From: Candidatus Phycosocius spiralis
GTDB lineage: Bacteria > Pseudomonadota > Alphaproteobacteria > Caulobacterales > Aquidulcibacteraceae
Length of the DNA stretch: 64,000 bases
Direction of reading: 5' to 3'
Assembly (NCBI RefSeq): GCF_030158815.1
Contig: NZ_BPFZ01000007.1
Coordinates: forward strand, 1-64,000
Under the pieces are notes generated by a model. That model did no database searches and was not told the DNA's origin. It saw only the letters and a list, made by a program, of their open reading frames with translations. How positions within the stretch are numbered: position 1 is the stretch's first letter; each line of letters starts with the position of its first letter. The position numbers and the translations under genes were made by a program. Shown here piece after piece: positions 26,827 to 36,520 of this stretch.

Positions 26827-28797
26827 TCAATCAAGGCCAAGCACAGCGGCACAAATCGCCTCAGACGTAATGCCAAAATGCGCATAAAGCTCTTGATAGG
26901 GCCCAGAAGCGCCAAAGCCTTTCATGCCGATAAACATGCCTTGTGGCCCGATCCAACGATCCCAACCAAAACGCACAGCCGCTTCAATCGCAATCTTGGG
27001 CAGATCACCCCCCAGCACCTCATTTTGGTATTCAAAAGTTTGGGCCTCAAATAATTCAAGGCAGGGTGCTGAAACTACCCGCACCCCGATGCCGCGCTGT
27101 GCCAACTGAGTTTGTGCTTTCATAGCAAGCTCAACTTCAGAACCTGTGGCGATGAGAACCGCTTTTTCTGGGTGCTGGGCAGGGGACATGACATATGCAC
27201 CCTGCGCGCTGCGATTGATGGGCGAGCCCTCACAGCGTTGGAATGAAAGCTTTTGACGAGTGAGCGATAAAACAGAAGGAGATTGCTCGGCCAAAATAGC
27301 CAATTCCCAACATTCGGCGACTTCAACAGGGTCGCAGGGACGAAATACCAACACATTGGGGATGGCACGCAAGGAGGCGAGCGTTTCAACGGGTTGGTGG
27401 GTCGGCCCGTCTTCGCCGAGACCAATACTATCGTGTGTCAATACATGAATGGTGCGTACACCCATCAATGCACCTAAACGCAATGCGGGGCGCAGATAGT
27501 CGGCAAAGACTAAAAAGGTTCCTGAATAAGGAAGGACCCCCCCATGAAGGGCCATACCGTTCATGGCAGCTGCCATGGCGTGTTCGCGCACGCCATAATG
27601 CACATAGCGCTCCTGATAAGCATTGGGACCAAAGGCCTTCATGCCAGCGACCTTGGTATTGACTGAGCCTGTCAAATCGGCAGAGCCACCCATCAGGCAA
27701 TCTAATTCAGGTACCAACACTTCTAAAGCCGCGCCAGAACTTTCCCGTGTGGCAAGGCTTGGAGCGTGTTGAGCTATCTCTGCACAATGCGCTTTGATCA
27801 AGTTGCGCAATGGTACAGGGTCGATTTTGGTTTCGATTAGATCTTCAAACGCTGCGCGGTTTGGATGTTGCGCTAGGCGCTTGTGCCAAGCGGCGTGCGC
27901 TTTAGCTCCTTTTTGACCAGCCGCACGCCAAGTGGCACCAATCTCTTCTGGCACCACAAAGGGGGCGTGGGGCCAATTGAGGGCCGCCCGTGTCGCTGCT
28001 ATTTCCTGCATACCCAGTGGGGATCCGTGGGTCTTTGCGGTCCCGGCTAAGTTTGGTGCACCAAATCCGATTTGGGTTCGACACGCGATTAAGCTTGGCT
28101 TCACGGAAACAATGGCTGCCGCCATCGCAGCTTCAAGGGCTTCGGGATCATGGCCGTCGACGCGCACCGCTTCCCAACCTGCGGCCTTAAAACGCAAGAG
28201 CTGATCGCCAGATTCCGCAACCGATAGTGCCCCGTCAATTGAGATCTCATTGTCGTCCCATAAGACGATAAGGCGATTGAGATTTAGATGACCGGCTAAA
28301 GAAATCGCCTCTTGGCTGATGCCCTCCATCAGATCGCCGTCGGAAGCAATCACCCAGGTGCGGTGATCGCACAGGTCAGCGCCCCAGTTTGCGCGCAGAT
28401 GCGCTTCTGCCATGGCCATACCAACAGCTGTTGAAATACCCTGACCCAGTGGCCCAGTCGTCGTCTCAACGCCTTGGACATGGCCATATTCAGGATGACC
28501 CGCTGTGAGCGCGCCTATTTGCCGAAACGCCTTGAGCTGTTCGATCGTCATGGCTTCATAGCCTGTTAAATGCAGCAAAGAATAGATCAACATCGATCCA
28601 TGTCCCGCCGATAAAACGAACCGATCACGGTCTGGCCAATTGGGCGCATGCGCATCAAATTTTAAGAATTTGGTAAAGAGTACAGTCGCGACATCTGCCA
28701 TTCCCATGGGCATACCTGGGTGTCCAGAATTTGCAGCCTGAACGCTATCCATGGAAAGAAAGCGAATGGCATTGGCAAGGTCAGTATGGGACGGCAT
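26827..28797 (-). CDS. tkt: Transketolase
   Basis: 656 aa. ANSGHPGMPMGMAD is the N-terminal transketolase motif. The thiamine diphosphate motif is GDGDLMEG-like (ASDGDLMEGISQEA...NLIVLWDDNEISIDG). The C-terminal half has FVREHAM-type YGVREHAMAAAMNGMALHGG and THDSIGLGEDGPTHQPVE. It transfers two-carbon units between sugar phosphates in the pentose phosphate pathway. Full length. An AGGAAAG site precedes the ATG. Confidence 0.97.
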   Translation of the reverse strand: MPSHTDLANAIRFLSMDSVQAANSGHPGMPMGMADVATVLFTKFLKFDAHAPNWPDRDRFVLSAGHGSMLIYSLLHLTGYEAMTIEQLKAFRQIGALTAGHPEYGHVQGVETTTGPLGQGISTAVGMAMAEAHLRANWGADLCDHRTWVIASDGDLMEGISQEAISLAGHLNLNRLIVLWDDNEISIDGALSVAESGDQLLRFKAAGWEAVRVDGHDPEALEAAMAAAIVSVKPSLIACRTQIGFGAPNLAGTAKTHGSPLGMQEIAATRAALNWPHAPFVVPEEIGATWRAAGQKGAKAHAAWHKRLAQHPNRAAFEDLIETKIDPVPLRNLIKAHCAEIAQHAPSLATRESSGAALEVLVPELDCLMGGSADLTGSVNTKVAGMKAFGPNAYQERYVHYGVREHAMAAAMNGMALHGGVLPYSGTFLVFADYLRPALRLGALMGVRTIHVLTHDSIGLGEDGPTHQPVETLASLRAIPNVLVFRPCDPVEVAECWELAILAEQSPSVLSLTRQKLSFQRCEGSPINRSAQGAYVMSPAQHPEKAVLIATGSEVELAMKAQTQLAQRGIGVRVVSAPCLELFEAQTFEYQNEVLGGDLPKIAIEAAVRFGWDRWIGPQGMFIGMKGFGASGPYQELYAHFGITSEAICAAVLGLD

Positions 28798-28977
28798 CTG
28801 ATTTTAGCTTTCCTGCTAGAAACGCGGATTTGCTTATAGGACTCGTTCTTGGCAAACAATGGCTTGTGGCATGGGTCGCGTCGCGCCAGTGCGCTCGTGA
28901 GGGCCGTAGCCGCGCTACGTCCAGTTTTGACGTCAACATAATTCACAAGGGTCTTGTAGAAATCAGGAGATCCCTTC

Positions 28978-29379
28978 ATGACAATTCTTGCTTATCCACA
29001 GTCCCGCCGCAATTCCAAAGCGCCAAAAGTGCCTAGCCCCGTATTAGTAGCACCGCCAACAGGGGCTTTGTTGAATGTTATCTTATCGTATGCCGACTTG
29101 TGTGAAGACATTGGTGGGGGCTTATCATTGTTGCGAGTCAGTGCACGACGCATGGCCGATGTTGTGATTGTCCAGACTTTGGGCCGTGAAGTGTCGCGCT
29201 TGAGGGAAGTTTCCATCATCTGGAATGATGAAAGCAGTGAAATTCATACCATCTTGGATGCGGCTAGCCCTCCTGGGATTGAAGAGGGGTGGTATGAGCC
29301 CCAATTTGAACTTACTGATTTCGCTTTGGCCTATCTGGCCAAGGAGATGGCCCTCGACTCCCAAGTCAAAGCGAGCTAA
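28978..29379 (+). CDS. Hypothetical protein, 133 aa
   Basis: Strong AGGAGA site seven bases before the ATG at 28978, so the frame is very likely translated. N-terminus is Pro/Ser/Lys-rich (residues 1-30); the rest is mixed alpha/beta with an acidic middle (WNDESSEIH) and FALAYLAKEMAL near the end. No signal, membrane helix or family motif recognised. It lies 105 bp before the chvI-like gene on the same strand; a link with that signalling system is only a guess. Confidence 0.6.
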   Translation: MTILAYPQSRRNSKAPKVPSPVLVAPPTGALLNVILSYADLCEDIGGGLSLLRVSARRMADVVIVQTLGREVSRLREVSIIWNDESSEIHTILDAASPPGIEEGWYEPQFELTDFALAYLAKEMALDSQVKAS

Positions 29380-29484
29380 TGATTGTAAGATTATGCAGTT
29401 CGCCTCTGCATTAACACTCAATTTGCCTTATTCTTGCCCTTGAAGGGGTAACATGCGGCCACAAACCACCTTATAGCATAAAGC

Positions 29485-30195
29485 ATGACGACAATTGCCT
29501 TGGTCGATGACGACGAAAACATTCGTGCTTCACTTGTAATATTGTTTCAAAGTGAAGGCTATGAGGTGCGCACTTATCCCGATGGTGCCACTGCACTTCC
29601 TGCTCTTATTGCTGACCCTCCTGACATAGCGATCTTGGACATCAAAATGCCAAGGATGGACGGGGTTGAATTATTGCGCCGTGTCCGCGAAAGTTCTGAT
29701 GTTCCAGTTATCTTTCTGACCTCAAAAGATGATGAGATCGATGAGGTCATTGGCTTTTCAGTCGGCGCTGACGATTTCATCCGTAAACCCTTCTCAACCC
29801 GCTTGCTTTCAGAGCGTGTCAAGGCAGTGCTGCGCCGTTCGAGACCTTTAGACTCCCCTGAAGAAGGGGATCAACCACTTGATGGTGATAAAAAGATTGT
29901 CACGCGTGGGTCGTTGACCATGGATCCAAACCGACATGCTTCCTTCTGGAAAGGTAAGCCTGTACGTCTGACTGTAACCGAATTCTTGTTGTTGCAAGCA
30001 CTTGCGCACCGTCCAGGTTTTGTCAAAAGTCGCGATCAGCTTATGGATGCAGCCTATGATGACAGTGTGTATGTGGATGATCGCACGATCGATAGTCACG
30101 TAAAGCGGGTACGCAAAAAATTCCGAGAAGTCGATGGCGAGTTTGATGCCATCGAGACATTGTATGGGGTTGGGTATCGCTATAAAGAAGCCTAA
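29485..30195 (+). CDS. chvI: Two-component response regulator, ChvI type (OmpR family)
   Basis: 236 aa. Receiver with acidic pocket [14 protein letters not shown], phospho-acceptor Asp in [14 protein letters not shown], and Lys in [15 protein letters not shown]. The C-terminal winged helix is [30 protein letters not shown]...[17 protein letters not shown], ending [12 protein letters not shown]. The phrase [17 protein letters not shown] is characteristic of ChvI/ExoR-linked regulators in Alphaproteobacteria. The kinase gene overlaps its 3' end. Confidence 0.9.
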   Translation: MTTIALVDDDENIRASLVILFQSEGYEVRTYPDGATALPALIADPPDIAILDIKMPRMDGVELLRRVRESSDVPVIFLTSKDDEIDEVIGFSVGADDFIRKPFSTRLLSERVKAVLRRSRPLDSPEEGDQPLDGDKKIVTRGSLTMDPNRHASFWKGKPVRLTVTEFLLLQALAHRPGFVKSRDQLMDAAYDDSVYVDDRTIDSHVKRVRKKFREVDGEFDAIETLYGVGYRYKEA

Positions 30196-31783
30196 ACACA
30201 ACGCTACAGAGTCCTTTGGCAAAACCCAAAGGCGCCATAGGCGTGGCGGGATTGCGGGCATCATCTTTATTGCAAATTTCGCCGGCATCCTCATTTTGGT
30301 GCTGGGTTCGCTTTTGTTCAATGAGTTAAGATCTGGTCTGACCAAGGCACGCATGGAAGCGCTACGCGCTCAAGGTTCCACCATTGCCAGTGTGATCGCA
30401 GAAGCGGCCATTCCACCTGACGCGTTGCCCGCATTGGATGAAATGCGTGCCCGTGCAATCTTGCGGCAATTAACGCGTGAGCCAGGCGCAAGGCTACGCT
30501 TGTTTGATCGAGAACTTAGACCAATTGCTGATAGTTCAGTCTTAGATGACACTGTCGAGGTCCGCCAACTCCCTCCCCTAGGCCCAGCAGCACCAGATGT
30601 GGTTGACGTAGCCGACCGCGCGGTCGCCAATGCTCGGGTCTTTATTCAAGGGGCCAGTGACGACCCACACAAAGCGCTCATCCGGGAAATCTCAACAGCC
30701 TTACAAGGTCAAGTCGTTCAAAGTGAACGCTTTGACGAGAATGGGCGACGGGTTGTTTCGGTCACAGTACCCATCCAGCGTATACGCGCGGTGGTTGGCG
30801 TTTTAACACTTGAAAGTAGCGATGTATCTGAAATTGTTGATGCCGAGCGTCGTGCACTTTACCCCTTCATTTTATCGGCCATATTGGTCACCGCACTTTC
30901 TGCCACCTTATTGGCGTGGTCGATTGCAGTGCCCTTACGCCGACTGGCCGCTGCCGCTGATGATGTCCGCCGTGGACGCGCACAGGCCCTGGGGGCGGAC
31001 AAACTCCGCCAGCGTCCCGATGAGATTGGTGACTTAGCTGATGCCTTGGCCGCCATGACACAAACACTGCAAGATCGTATCAATGCCAATGAAAGTTTTG
31101 CTGCCGATGTGGCGCATGAGATTAAAAATCCGCTAGCGGCCATACGCAACGCCGCTGAATTATTACCGCGCGCGACAAGCGAGGAAAGTAAAGCAAAACT
31201 TGAATCCATAATCCTTTCAGATGCACGACGCGTTGATCGTCTGGTCACTGACATTGCCAATGCCTCGCGCCTAGATGCCGAACTAGCGCGTGCCAGCCAG
31301 AAAAAATTTGCAATGGCGGATATGATTGATGACATGGGTCGGGTTTATGCATCCATAGCACATGCGCACCAAGTTAAGATCATTGTTCAGCATACAGACG
31401 AAACCGATCGATTATTGGTTAGCGCCCGCGAAGAAGCCATTTCTCGTGTTCTAACAAATTTACTCGACAATGCTTTGTCCTTTTCCCCAGCCCAAGCTAA
31501 CATTTATTTGCGCGGGACGCGCGAACATGAAAAGGTGTGTGTCCAAGTAGAAGATGAAGGCCCAGGTATCCCGCAAGAAGCCCTGCAAAGTGTATTCAAA
31601 CGCTTTTACACCCATCGTCCAACCAGTGTCGGCGAAGAAGGCCAAGCCGCCTTTGGCAAACATTCAGGCTTGGGCCTTGCCATCGCCCGACAAATAGCCG
31701 AAAGTCACGGCGGGATTTTGTGGGTTGAAAATCGCACCGAGGGCCAAGGTGCCCGCTTTGTCCTTGAGTTACCAGCGGCTTAG
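30164..31783 (+). CDS. chvG: Sensor histidine kinase, ChvG type
   Basis: About 539 aa from ATG 30164, overlapping the response-regulator gene by 32 bp; the exact start is uncertain. The first membrane helix ([21 protein letters not shown]) and the second ([22 protein letters not shown]) enclose a periplasmic sensor domain of about 210 residues with the ChvG-type [18 protein letters not shown] start. A HAMP segment follows, then the H-box [22 protein letters not shown]-box [10 protein letters not shown], and G-boxes VEDEGPGIP and [16 protein letters not shown]. In rhizobia and Caulobacter this system senses envelope or acid stress. Confidence 0.9.
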   Translation: MGLGIAIKKPKHNATESFGKTQRRHRRGGIAGIIFIANFAGILILVLGSLLFNELRSGLTKARMEALRAQGSTIASVIAEAAIPPDALPALDEMRARAILRQLTREPGARLRLFDRELRPIADSSVLDDTVEVRQLPPLGPAAPDVVDVADRAVANARVFIQGASDDPHKALIREISTALQGQVVQSERFDENGRRVVSVTVPIQRIRAVVGVLTLESSDVSEIVDAERRALYPFILSAILVTALSATLLAWSIAVPLRRLAAAADDVRRGRAQALGADKLRQRPDEIGDLADALAAMTQTLQDRINANESFAADVAHEIKNPLAAIRNAAELLPRATSEESKAKLESIILSDARRVDRLVTDIANASRLDAELARASQKKFAMADMIDDMGRVYASIAHAHQVKIIVQHTDETDRLLVSAREEAISRVLTNLLDNALSFSPAQANIYLRGTREHEKVCVQVEDEGPGIPQEALQSVFKRFYTHRPTSVGEEGQAAFGKHSGLGLAIARQIAESHGGILWVENRTEGQGARFVLELPAA

Positions 31784-31928
31784 TGGGCATCCAGTTTACG
31801 GATTTGCAGATCGTTTTGCATTCACCTTGTATCAGTTCGGGTTTAACCAATGAGGGACTGCTCTCAGCGAAGTTCAGTTGCGAGGATCTGTTTGATTGGG
31901 TGTTGTGAGCAAAATTGGCGTTTTGTTA

Positions 31929-31947
31929 TCAATGACTTTGTCATTGA
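31929..31947. repeat. Perfect 8-bp inverted repeat in the chvG/glnD convergent gap
   Basis: TCAATGAC, TTT, GTCATTGA, in the 257-bp gap between two convergent genes. No clear T-tract. It may be a weak terminator. Confidence 0.35.
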
Positions 31948-32040
31948 AATTGAATCGATATGTCTTTAGCAATGATTGGGCGCGAAGCCTATCTGTGGCA
32001 TGAGGTCAGATCACACCATAATCACTCAAAGGGATAGGCT

Positions 32041-34899
32041 TTAGCGTCGACTACTGGCGCGTGCTTTGGCTAAAGTGCGCTTTGCGATTAGGCTTGGACC
32101 ATCTCGGAGGTCAGCATCACCCAAGACACCCATCAGGCGTGCCTTTAAAGTTGCGATCACGCGTGGGTCACGAACTTTCAGGCCACCACGATCACGCAGA
32201 TAGAAAGCATCGTTGGCGCGTTCGCCTACACTATCAATATGGGCCGAAGTGACATTGAGAGCCTCATCCTCAAACACTTGTGCCAAATCCGCCAATAGGC
32301 CTGGCCGGTCGCGTCCAGAAATCTCCACTATGGTGTCAAAAGCTGCGCCATCATTATCAATTGTGATGACAGGCTCGATGGCAAAAACTGCAACGCGATT
32401 GGTCGGTTTTTTGGGATGCAAGCTTGCATGTACCTGCGCAGAGGGCTTTCCAGTTGAAAGCGCCTCTTTCAGGTGGGCAAACAGGCGTTCAATTGTATCG
32501 GGTCTATGTTCGCCAAACGCACAGCCCGACTGATCTTGCAGCGCAAATATGTCAAAAGCAGTTCCTCCCTTAGAGGTATAGATGCGCGCATCAATCACAT
32601 TTGCGCCTACCTGAGCGAAGACGGCTGTTAAAGCAGCAAAAAGGCCAGACTGATCGGGGCAATACACCAATATTTCAGTTGCACCCCGATAAGGGGCAAG
32701 GCGGCTTGCTAACCAAACGTCTGTGTTTGCTTGCAGGGCTTTGGCGATCTCGTGGCCGTGCCAGACTTGTTGCTCCGAATCAAAACCAAGCCAATATGCG
32801 TCCTCAAGATTACTGAAAAACTGGGATAAGATTGGATCGCTCAAGGCTTGGGTACGTCGTTCATCGGCTTGAGCTTTTAAATGGCGTCGAACAAATCGTT
32901 CATCAGAACGACCGCCACGTAAACTTGCCTCCGTGAGTTTATAAAGATCGCGCAGTAATTGTGCTTTCCAGTCGTTCCAAACACCTGGTCCCACGGCGCG
33001 AATGTCCGCAACGGTAAGGATCAATAATAAGCGGAGTTTTTCAAGTGTGCCAATTGTGGAGGCGAAATCGGTTACCGTCTTTGGATCACCAATATCGCGG
33101 CGCTGGGCAACCTCGCTCATGATTAAATGGTGACCAACAAGCCAAGCCACAAGCTCTGTTTCCGCTTCATCCAACCTTAAGCGTCGGCAAGCCATCGTAG
33201 CAGCTTTGGCACCTTCGATCTGTTGATCGCCTTCACCTTTACCGACATCATGGAGCAGCATAGCTAAATAAAGTGCGCGTCGATTGGCGATTTTTGGGAA
33301 TAATTCGGTTGCAACTGGAAGTTCTTGATACAGGCGGGCGTTTTCAATGTCAGACAAATTGGCTATGCCGCGCAAAGTATGCTCATCAACGGTAAAATGA
33401 TGATACATATTGAATTGGGTTTGCCCTACTATACGGCCAAATTCTGGTATCAGCTTGCCCAATAATCCGGCCTCATTCAGGAGACCTAGTGCGCGAGCAG
33501 GATTTTTTGGGGAAGCGATTAACTCTAGAAAGCTTGCAATGGCTTTTGGGTCTTCACGCATCTGGCGCCCCTTTGGTGCCAAGCGCGAAACCAATGCTAA
33601 GGCTCTGGGATCGATGTCCAAATCCAGTTGATCGGCCAGCTTAAATATGTCGATTAATGAGGAAAGATCGTTTTCCACATTTTGGGGGTCTGCAAAACCA
33701 ATGCGGTTTCTATCTTCAACAAAGCGCGGATCGGCAAGCGGTTTGCTTTTGTTAGCGGCGACAAAAAAGCGCGATAACCGACGCGGGCTGGCTTTCTGGC
33801 GATCCAGCTCCAAACGGGCAGACAGGATGCGTGTCAAGGAACCGACTTGCTTGGTGACTAAAAAATAGCGTTTCATAAAGCGCTCAACCGCAGGGTTATC
33901 GGCCCGGTCACCATAGCCCATTCGACGCGCCATTTCAGGCTGCAAATCAAAGGTCAAACGCTCTTCGGCGCGCCCAGTCAGAAAATGCAAATGGCACCGC
34001 ACCGTCCACAAGAACTCAGCAGCTTGGTTAAACTGCTTCATATCTTCGGGCGTGAAAATGCCCTTTTCGACAAATTGGCCGGTGTCATCGGTGGCGTGAA
34101 TGTATTTGGCGATCCAAAAGAGCGTATGTAAATCGCGCAAGCCACCCTTACCGTCTTTGATGTTGGGTTCAACCATATAGCGGCTTTCGCCGGTTCGCCG
34201 ATGTCGGTTATCGCGTTCAGCCAGCTTGGCCGCCACAAAATCAGCAGCTGTGCCTTCAAACAAGTCTTTGCGCAGGCGAACTTCTAGCTCACGGAATAAG
34301 AGACGGTCGCCGCACACAAATCGGGTTTCTAGTACTGAGGTTCGGATTGTCATATCTTCTCGCGCCGCACGCAGACATTCAGATATCGTGCGCGAGGCGT
34401 GGCCAACTTTCAGCCCCATATCCCAAAGCATATAAAGCATATATTCAATCACGCTTTCGGCCCATACCGCATCGCGGATCGGACGGACAAACATGAGATC
34501 AACGTCCGAAGAGGGTGCCATGGAATTGCGGCCATAACCGCCAGTAGCACAGACGCTTAGCCGCTCAGCTGCTGTAGGATTGCGCGCGCGTATCACATGT
34601 GTCGTCGTAAAATCATATAGGGCCGCGATCACTTGATCTTGCACGGCCGCCAGAAGATGGGAGCAATCAAGCCCTCCTGCCCCGCTTTCCAGCCTTTCTT
34701 GCGCGATCCAACGACCCCGCATGAATGCCCCTTTTAACAGCTCCAGAGCTCTGGTGCGGGTGGCCTTGTCATCGCCTAAATGATCTAAGGCGGCTGCGTT
34801 CAATTGCACACGAAGCCGATCGCCATCCACCACAGTCTCAATCGACCAGGGTTTTAACCGGTACTGCTTTGGCTTGGGTTTGGGTTGGGGTTTTGACAT
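32041..34899 (-). CDS. glnD: [Protein-PII] uridylyltransferase/uridylyl-removing enzyme
   Basis: 952 aa. The nucleotidyltransferase motif GGYGRNSMAPSSDVDLMFV is at about residues 130-150. A central HD domain follows (HVDEHTLR, then LLHDVGKGEGDQ). Two C-terminal ACT domains start near ATEILVYCPDQSGLFAAL and VEISGRDRPGLLADLAQVF. GlnD senses glutamine and uridylylates or deuridylylates PII proteins to set nitrogen status. All domains are present in normal order. The C-terminus is basic. It appears to be monocistronic here. Confidence 0.96.
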   Translation of the reverse strand: MSKPQPKPKPKQYRLKPWSIETVVDGDRLRVQLNAAALDHLGDDKATRTRALELLKGAFMRGRWIAQERLESGAGGLDCSHLLAAVQDQVIAALYDFTTTHVIRARNPTAAERLSVCATGGYGRNSMAPSSDVDLMFVRPIRDAVWAESVIEYMLYMLWDMGLKVGHASRTISECLRAAREDMTIRTSVLETRFVCGDRLLFRELEVRLRKDLFEGTAADFVAAKLAERDNRHRRTGESRYMVEPNIKDGKGGLRDLHTLFWIAKYIHATDDTGQFVEKGIFTPEDMKQFNQAAEFLWTVRCHLHFLTGRAEERLTFDLQPEMARRMGYGDRADNPAVERFMKRYFLVTKQVGSLTRILSARLELDRQKASPRRLSRFFVAANKSKPLADPRFVEDRNRIGFADPQNVENDLSSLIDIFKLADQLDLDIDPRALALVSRLAPKGRQMREDPKAIASFLELIASPKNPARALGLLNEAGLLGKLIPEFGRIVGQTQFNMYHHFTVDEHTLRGIANLSDIENARLYQELPVATELFPKIANRRALYLAMLLHDVGKGEGDQQIEGAKAATMACRRLRLDEAETELVAWLVGHHLIMSEVAQRRDIGDPKTVTDFASTIGTLEKLRLLLILTVADIRAVGPGVWNDWKAQLLRDLYKLTEASLRGGRSDERFVRRHLKAQADERRTQALSDPILSQFFSNLEDAYWLGFDSEQQVWHGHEIAKALQANTDVWLASRLAPYRGATEILVYCPDQSGLFAALTAVFAQVGANVIDARIYTSKGGTAFDIFALQDQSGCAFGEHRPDTIERLFAHLKEALSTGKPSAQVHASLHPKKPTNRVAVFAIEPVITIDNDGAAFDTIVEISGRDRPGLLADLAQVFEDEALNVTSAHIDSVGERANDAFYLRDRGGLKVRDPRVIATLKARLMGVLGDADLRDGPSLIAKRTLAKARASSRR

Positions 34900-34950
34900 G
34901 TTTGATCAAGCGCATAGAAATTTTGATTTGTCGTTAGTCCGTCTAGAGCC

Positions 34951-35448
34951 TTAGGTAGGAAGTGGTGCCCAAAACTGCTTCAGCTTAAAGCCTGAATGTG
35001 CCCCAGTATCGGCATGAAACCAAGCGATACCTGAGGTTGGCAAATGCTCCATCAATTTGGTTTGGCCAGCCTCAACACCCCGGTCACCCTTCATCAAGCG
35101 GCGCGCCAGATCGTGCAAGCCTGGGTTATGAGCGATCAGGATTGCAGATGAATGCATGCACTGTTCTAAGGCCCTTAGATAATTGGCAGGTGAAGCCAAA
35201 TAGAGCGCACGCGACATTTCGACAGGCGTTTTGGGGAAAGCTGTTGTGCACGCGTCCCAGGTTTGGCTAGCGCGCAATGCGGTTGAAACCAAAGCTAGAT
35301 CAGGGAGAAAGCCTGCTGCTTTCAACCGCAAAGCTTGAGCACTGGCTTGTGCTGCTCCAAACGGCGTTAAGCCACGGCAAAAGTCATCGCGTGCTTCAAG
35401 GGGTCGAACCGCTTTGCCATGACGGAAGAGCACCAATTCTGAGAGCAT
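34951..35448 (-). CDS. Histidine phosphatase family protein, SixA-like
   Basis: 165 aa from the ATG at 35448, chosen because GGAG lies upstream; a longer frame reaches 35466 without a site. LVLFRHGKAVRP holds the catalytic RHG triplet, and AILIAHNPGLHDLARRL provides the second His and neighbouring Asn typical of SixA. SixA dephosphorylates His-phosphotransfer or PTS-type proteins in the cytoplasm. The target is unknown here. It is 51 bp upstream of glnD on the same strand. Confidence 0.85.
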   Translation of the reverse strand: MLSELVLFRHGKAVRPLEARDDFCRGLTPFGAAQASAQALRLKAAGFLPDLALVSTALRASQTWDACTTAFPKTPVEMSRALYLASPANYLRALEQCMHSSAILIAHNPGLHDLARRLMKGDRGVEAGQTKLMEHLPTSGIAWFHADTGAHSGFKLKQFWAPLPT

Positions 35449-35646
35449 TGACCAAAGTCTCCACATGAAAGGGGTTCAGTGATCGTTGCGCACCCCCGCT
35501 TTGTCAAGTTAGCGCGGACTGCAAGAAAATCAGCGCGGTTTGTCGGCGATGTCGAAATCGACCCATGCTCAAGTGTCATGCCCATGAGATCACCCTCCGC
35601 TTTCTGGCAAAGGCGATCTTGGAATAGGACAAAAGGAGCAAGTTGT

Positions 35647-36090
35647 ATGACAGAATTAGTAGGCAAACTCAGACCACCACTTTGGCTGATGGTAGTCGCA
35701 GGGCTTGGATTGGCTTGGAACTTTTTTGGTGTATTGCAGTTTTTCACCACGCTTAATCCCAGTTTAGAAAGTCTGATGGCGCAGGGCCTGACGCCCGATC
35801 AAGCGGCCGTTATGGTGTCGATCCCGTTTTGGATGAAGCTGGCTTTTGCAATTGGGGTTTTTGGTGGCGTTTTGGGCTCAACCCTTTTGGTGTTCCAGAC
35901 CCCAGTGACACGACCCATCTTGTTATTGTCACTCCTTAGCTATTGCGCGCTTTATGTGGGCGATATCACCCATGGTGTGTTTGCGGCCTTAGGGACCAGT
36001 CAAGTGATCGTCCTTACCACCGTTGTCGCCATCGCAGCAGCTTTGCTGTGGGTCGCCCACTTTTCTAACAAACAACGCCTTTTGGCCTAA
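35647..36090 (+). CDS. Small four-helix membrane protein
   Basis: 147 aa from ATG 35647, which follows AAAAGGAG at proper spacing (the open frame extends further but without support). Four hydrophobic helices are predicted by eye: LWLMVVAGLGLAWNFFGVLQF, KLAFAIGVFGGVLGSTLLVF, ILLLSLLSYCALYVGDI and VIVLTTVVAIAAALLWVA. A short loop holds ESLMAQGLTPDQAAVM. No known transporter motif is seen. It is followed 56 bp later by the YCII gene and the ECF sigma gene, suggesting a three-gene operon. Confidence 0.75.
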   Translation: MTELVGKLRPPLWLMVVAGLGLAWNFFGVLQFFTTLNPSLESLMAQGLTPDQAAVMVSIPFWMKLAFAIGVFGGVLGSTLLVFQTPVTRPILLLSLLSYCALYVGDITHGVFAALGTSQVIVLTTVVAIAAALLWVAHFSNKQRLLA

Positions 36091-36146
36091 TCTCACCTCT
36101 CGACCAGACTTTGGGTCTGAGTCATAACTTAAAAAGGAGAACTACC

Positions 36147-36518
36147 ATGCAATTCATGCTGATTATGAACGAAACCGAAGCCGAAAGATCCAAGCGCGAC
36201 GACCCAGCTACAGCCGGGGCTTATTGGGGCGGTTGGACAGCCTTCGTTGGCGCGTTACAGCAATCTGGCATCATCATTAATGGGGATGGCCTGCAGCCAC
36301 CCCATACCGCGACGACGCTGCGCATCCGCGATGGCAAAAGGGTGGTCCAGGATGGCCCATTTGCCGATACCAAAGAGCAATTAGGCGGTTACTTCATTAT
36401 TGAAGTGCCGGATCTCGATGCCGCACTCGAATGGGCGGCCAAATCTCCGGCGGCCAGCGCGGGCTCGGTTGAAGTGCGCCCTGTCATGCCCCCGCGTTCT
36501 ACCGCGCCTGCGGGCTAA
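36147..36518 (+). CDS. YCII/DGPF-domain protein
   Basis: 123 aa from ATG 36147, preceded by AAAAAGGAGAACTACC. MQFMLIMNETEAE is the typical start. VVQDGPFADTKEQLGGYFIIEVPDLDAALEWAAKSP carries the DGPF motif after which the family is named. Small, cytoplasmic, ferredoxin-like fold related to muconolactone isomerase. Such proteins are regular partners of ECF42-type sigma factors and are thought to be their targets or modulators. The sigma gene starts 2 bp after its stop. Confidence 0.9.
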   Translation: MQFMLIMNETEAERSKRDDPATAGAYWGGWTAFVGALQQSGIIINGDGLQPPHTATTLRIRDGKRVVQDGPFADTKEQLGGYFIIEVPDLDAALEWAAKSPAASAGSVEVRPVMPPRSTAPAG

Positions 36519-36520
36519 GC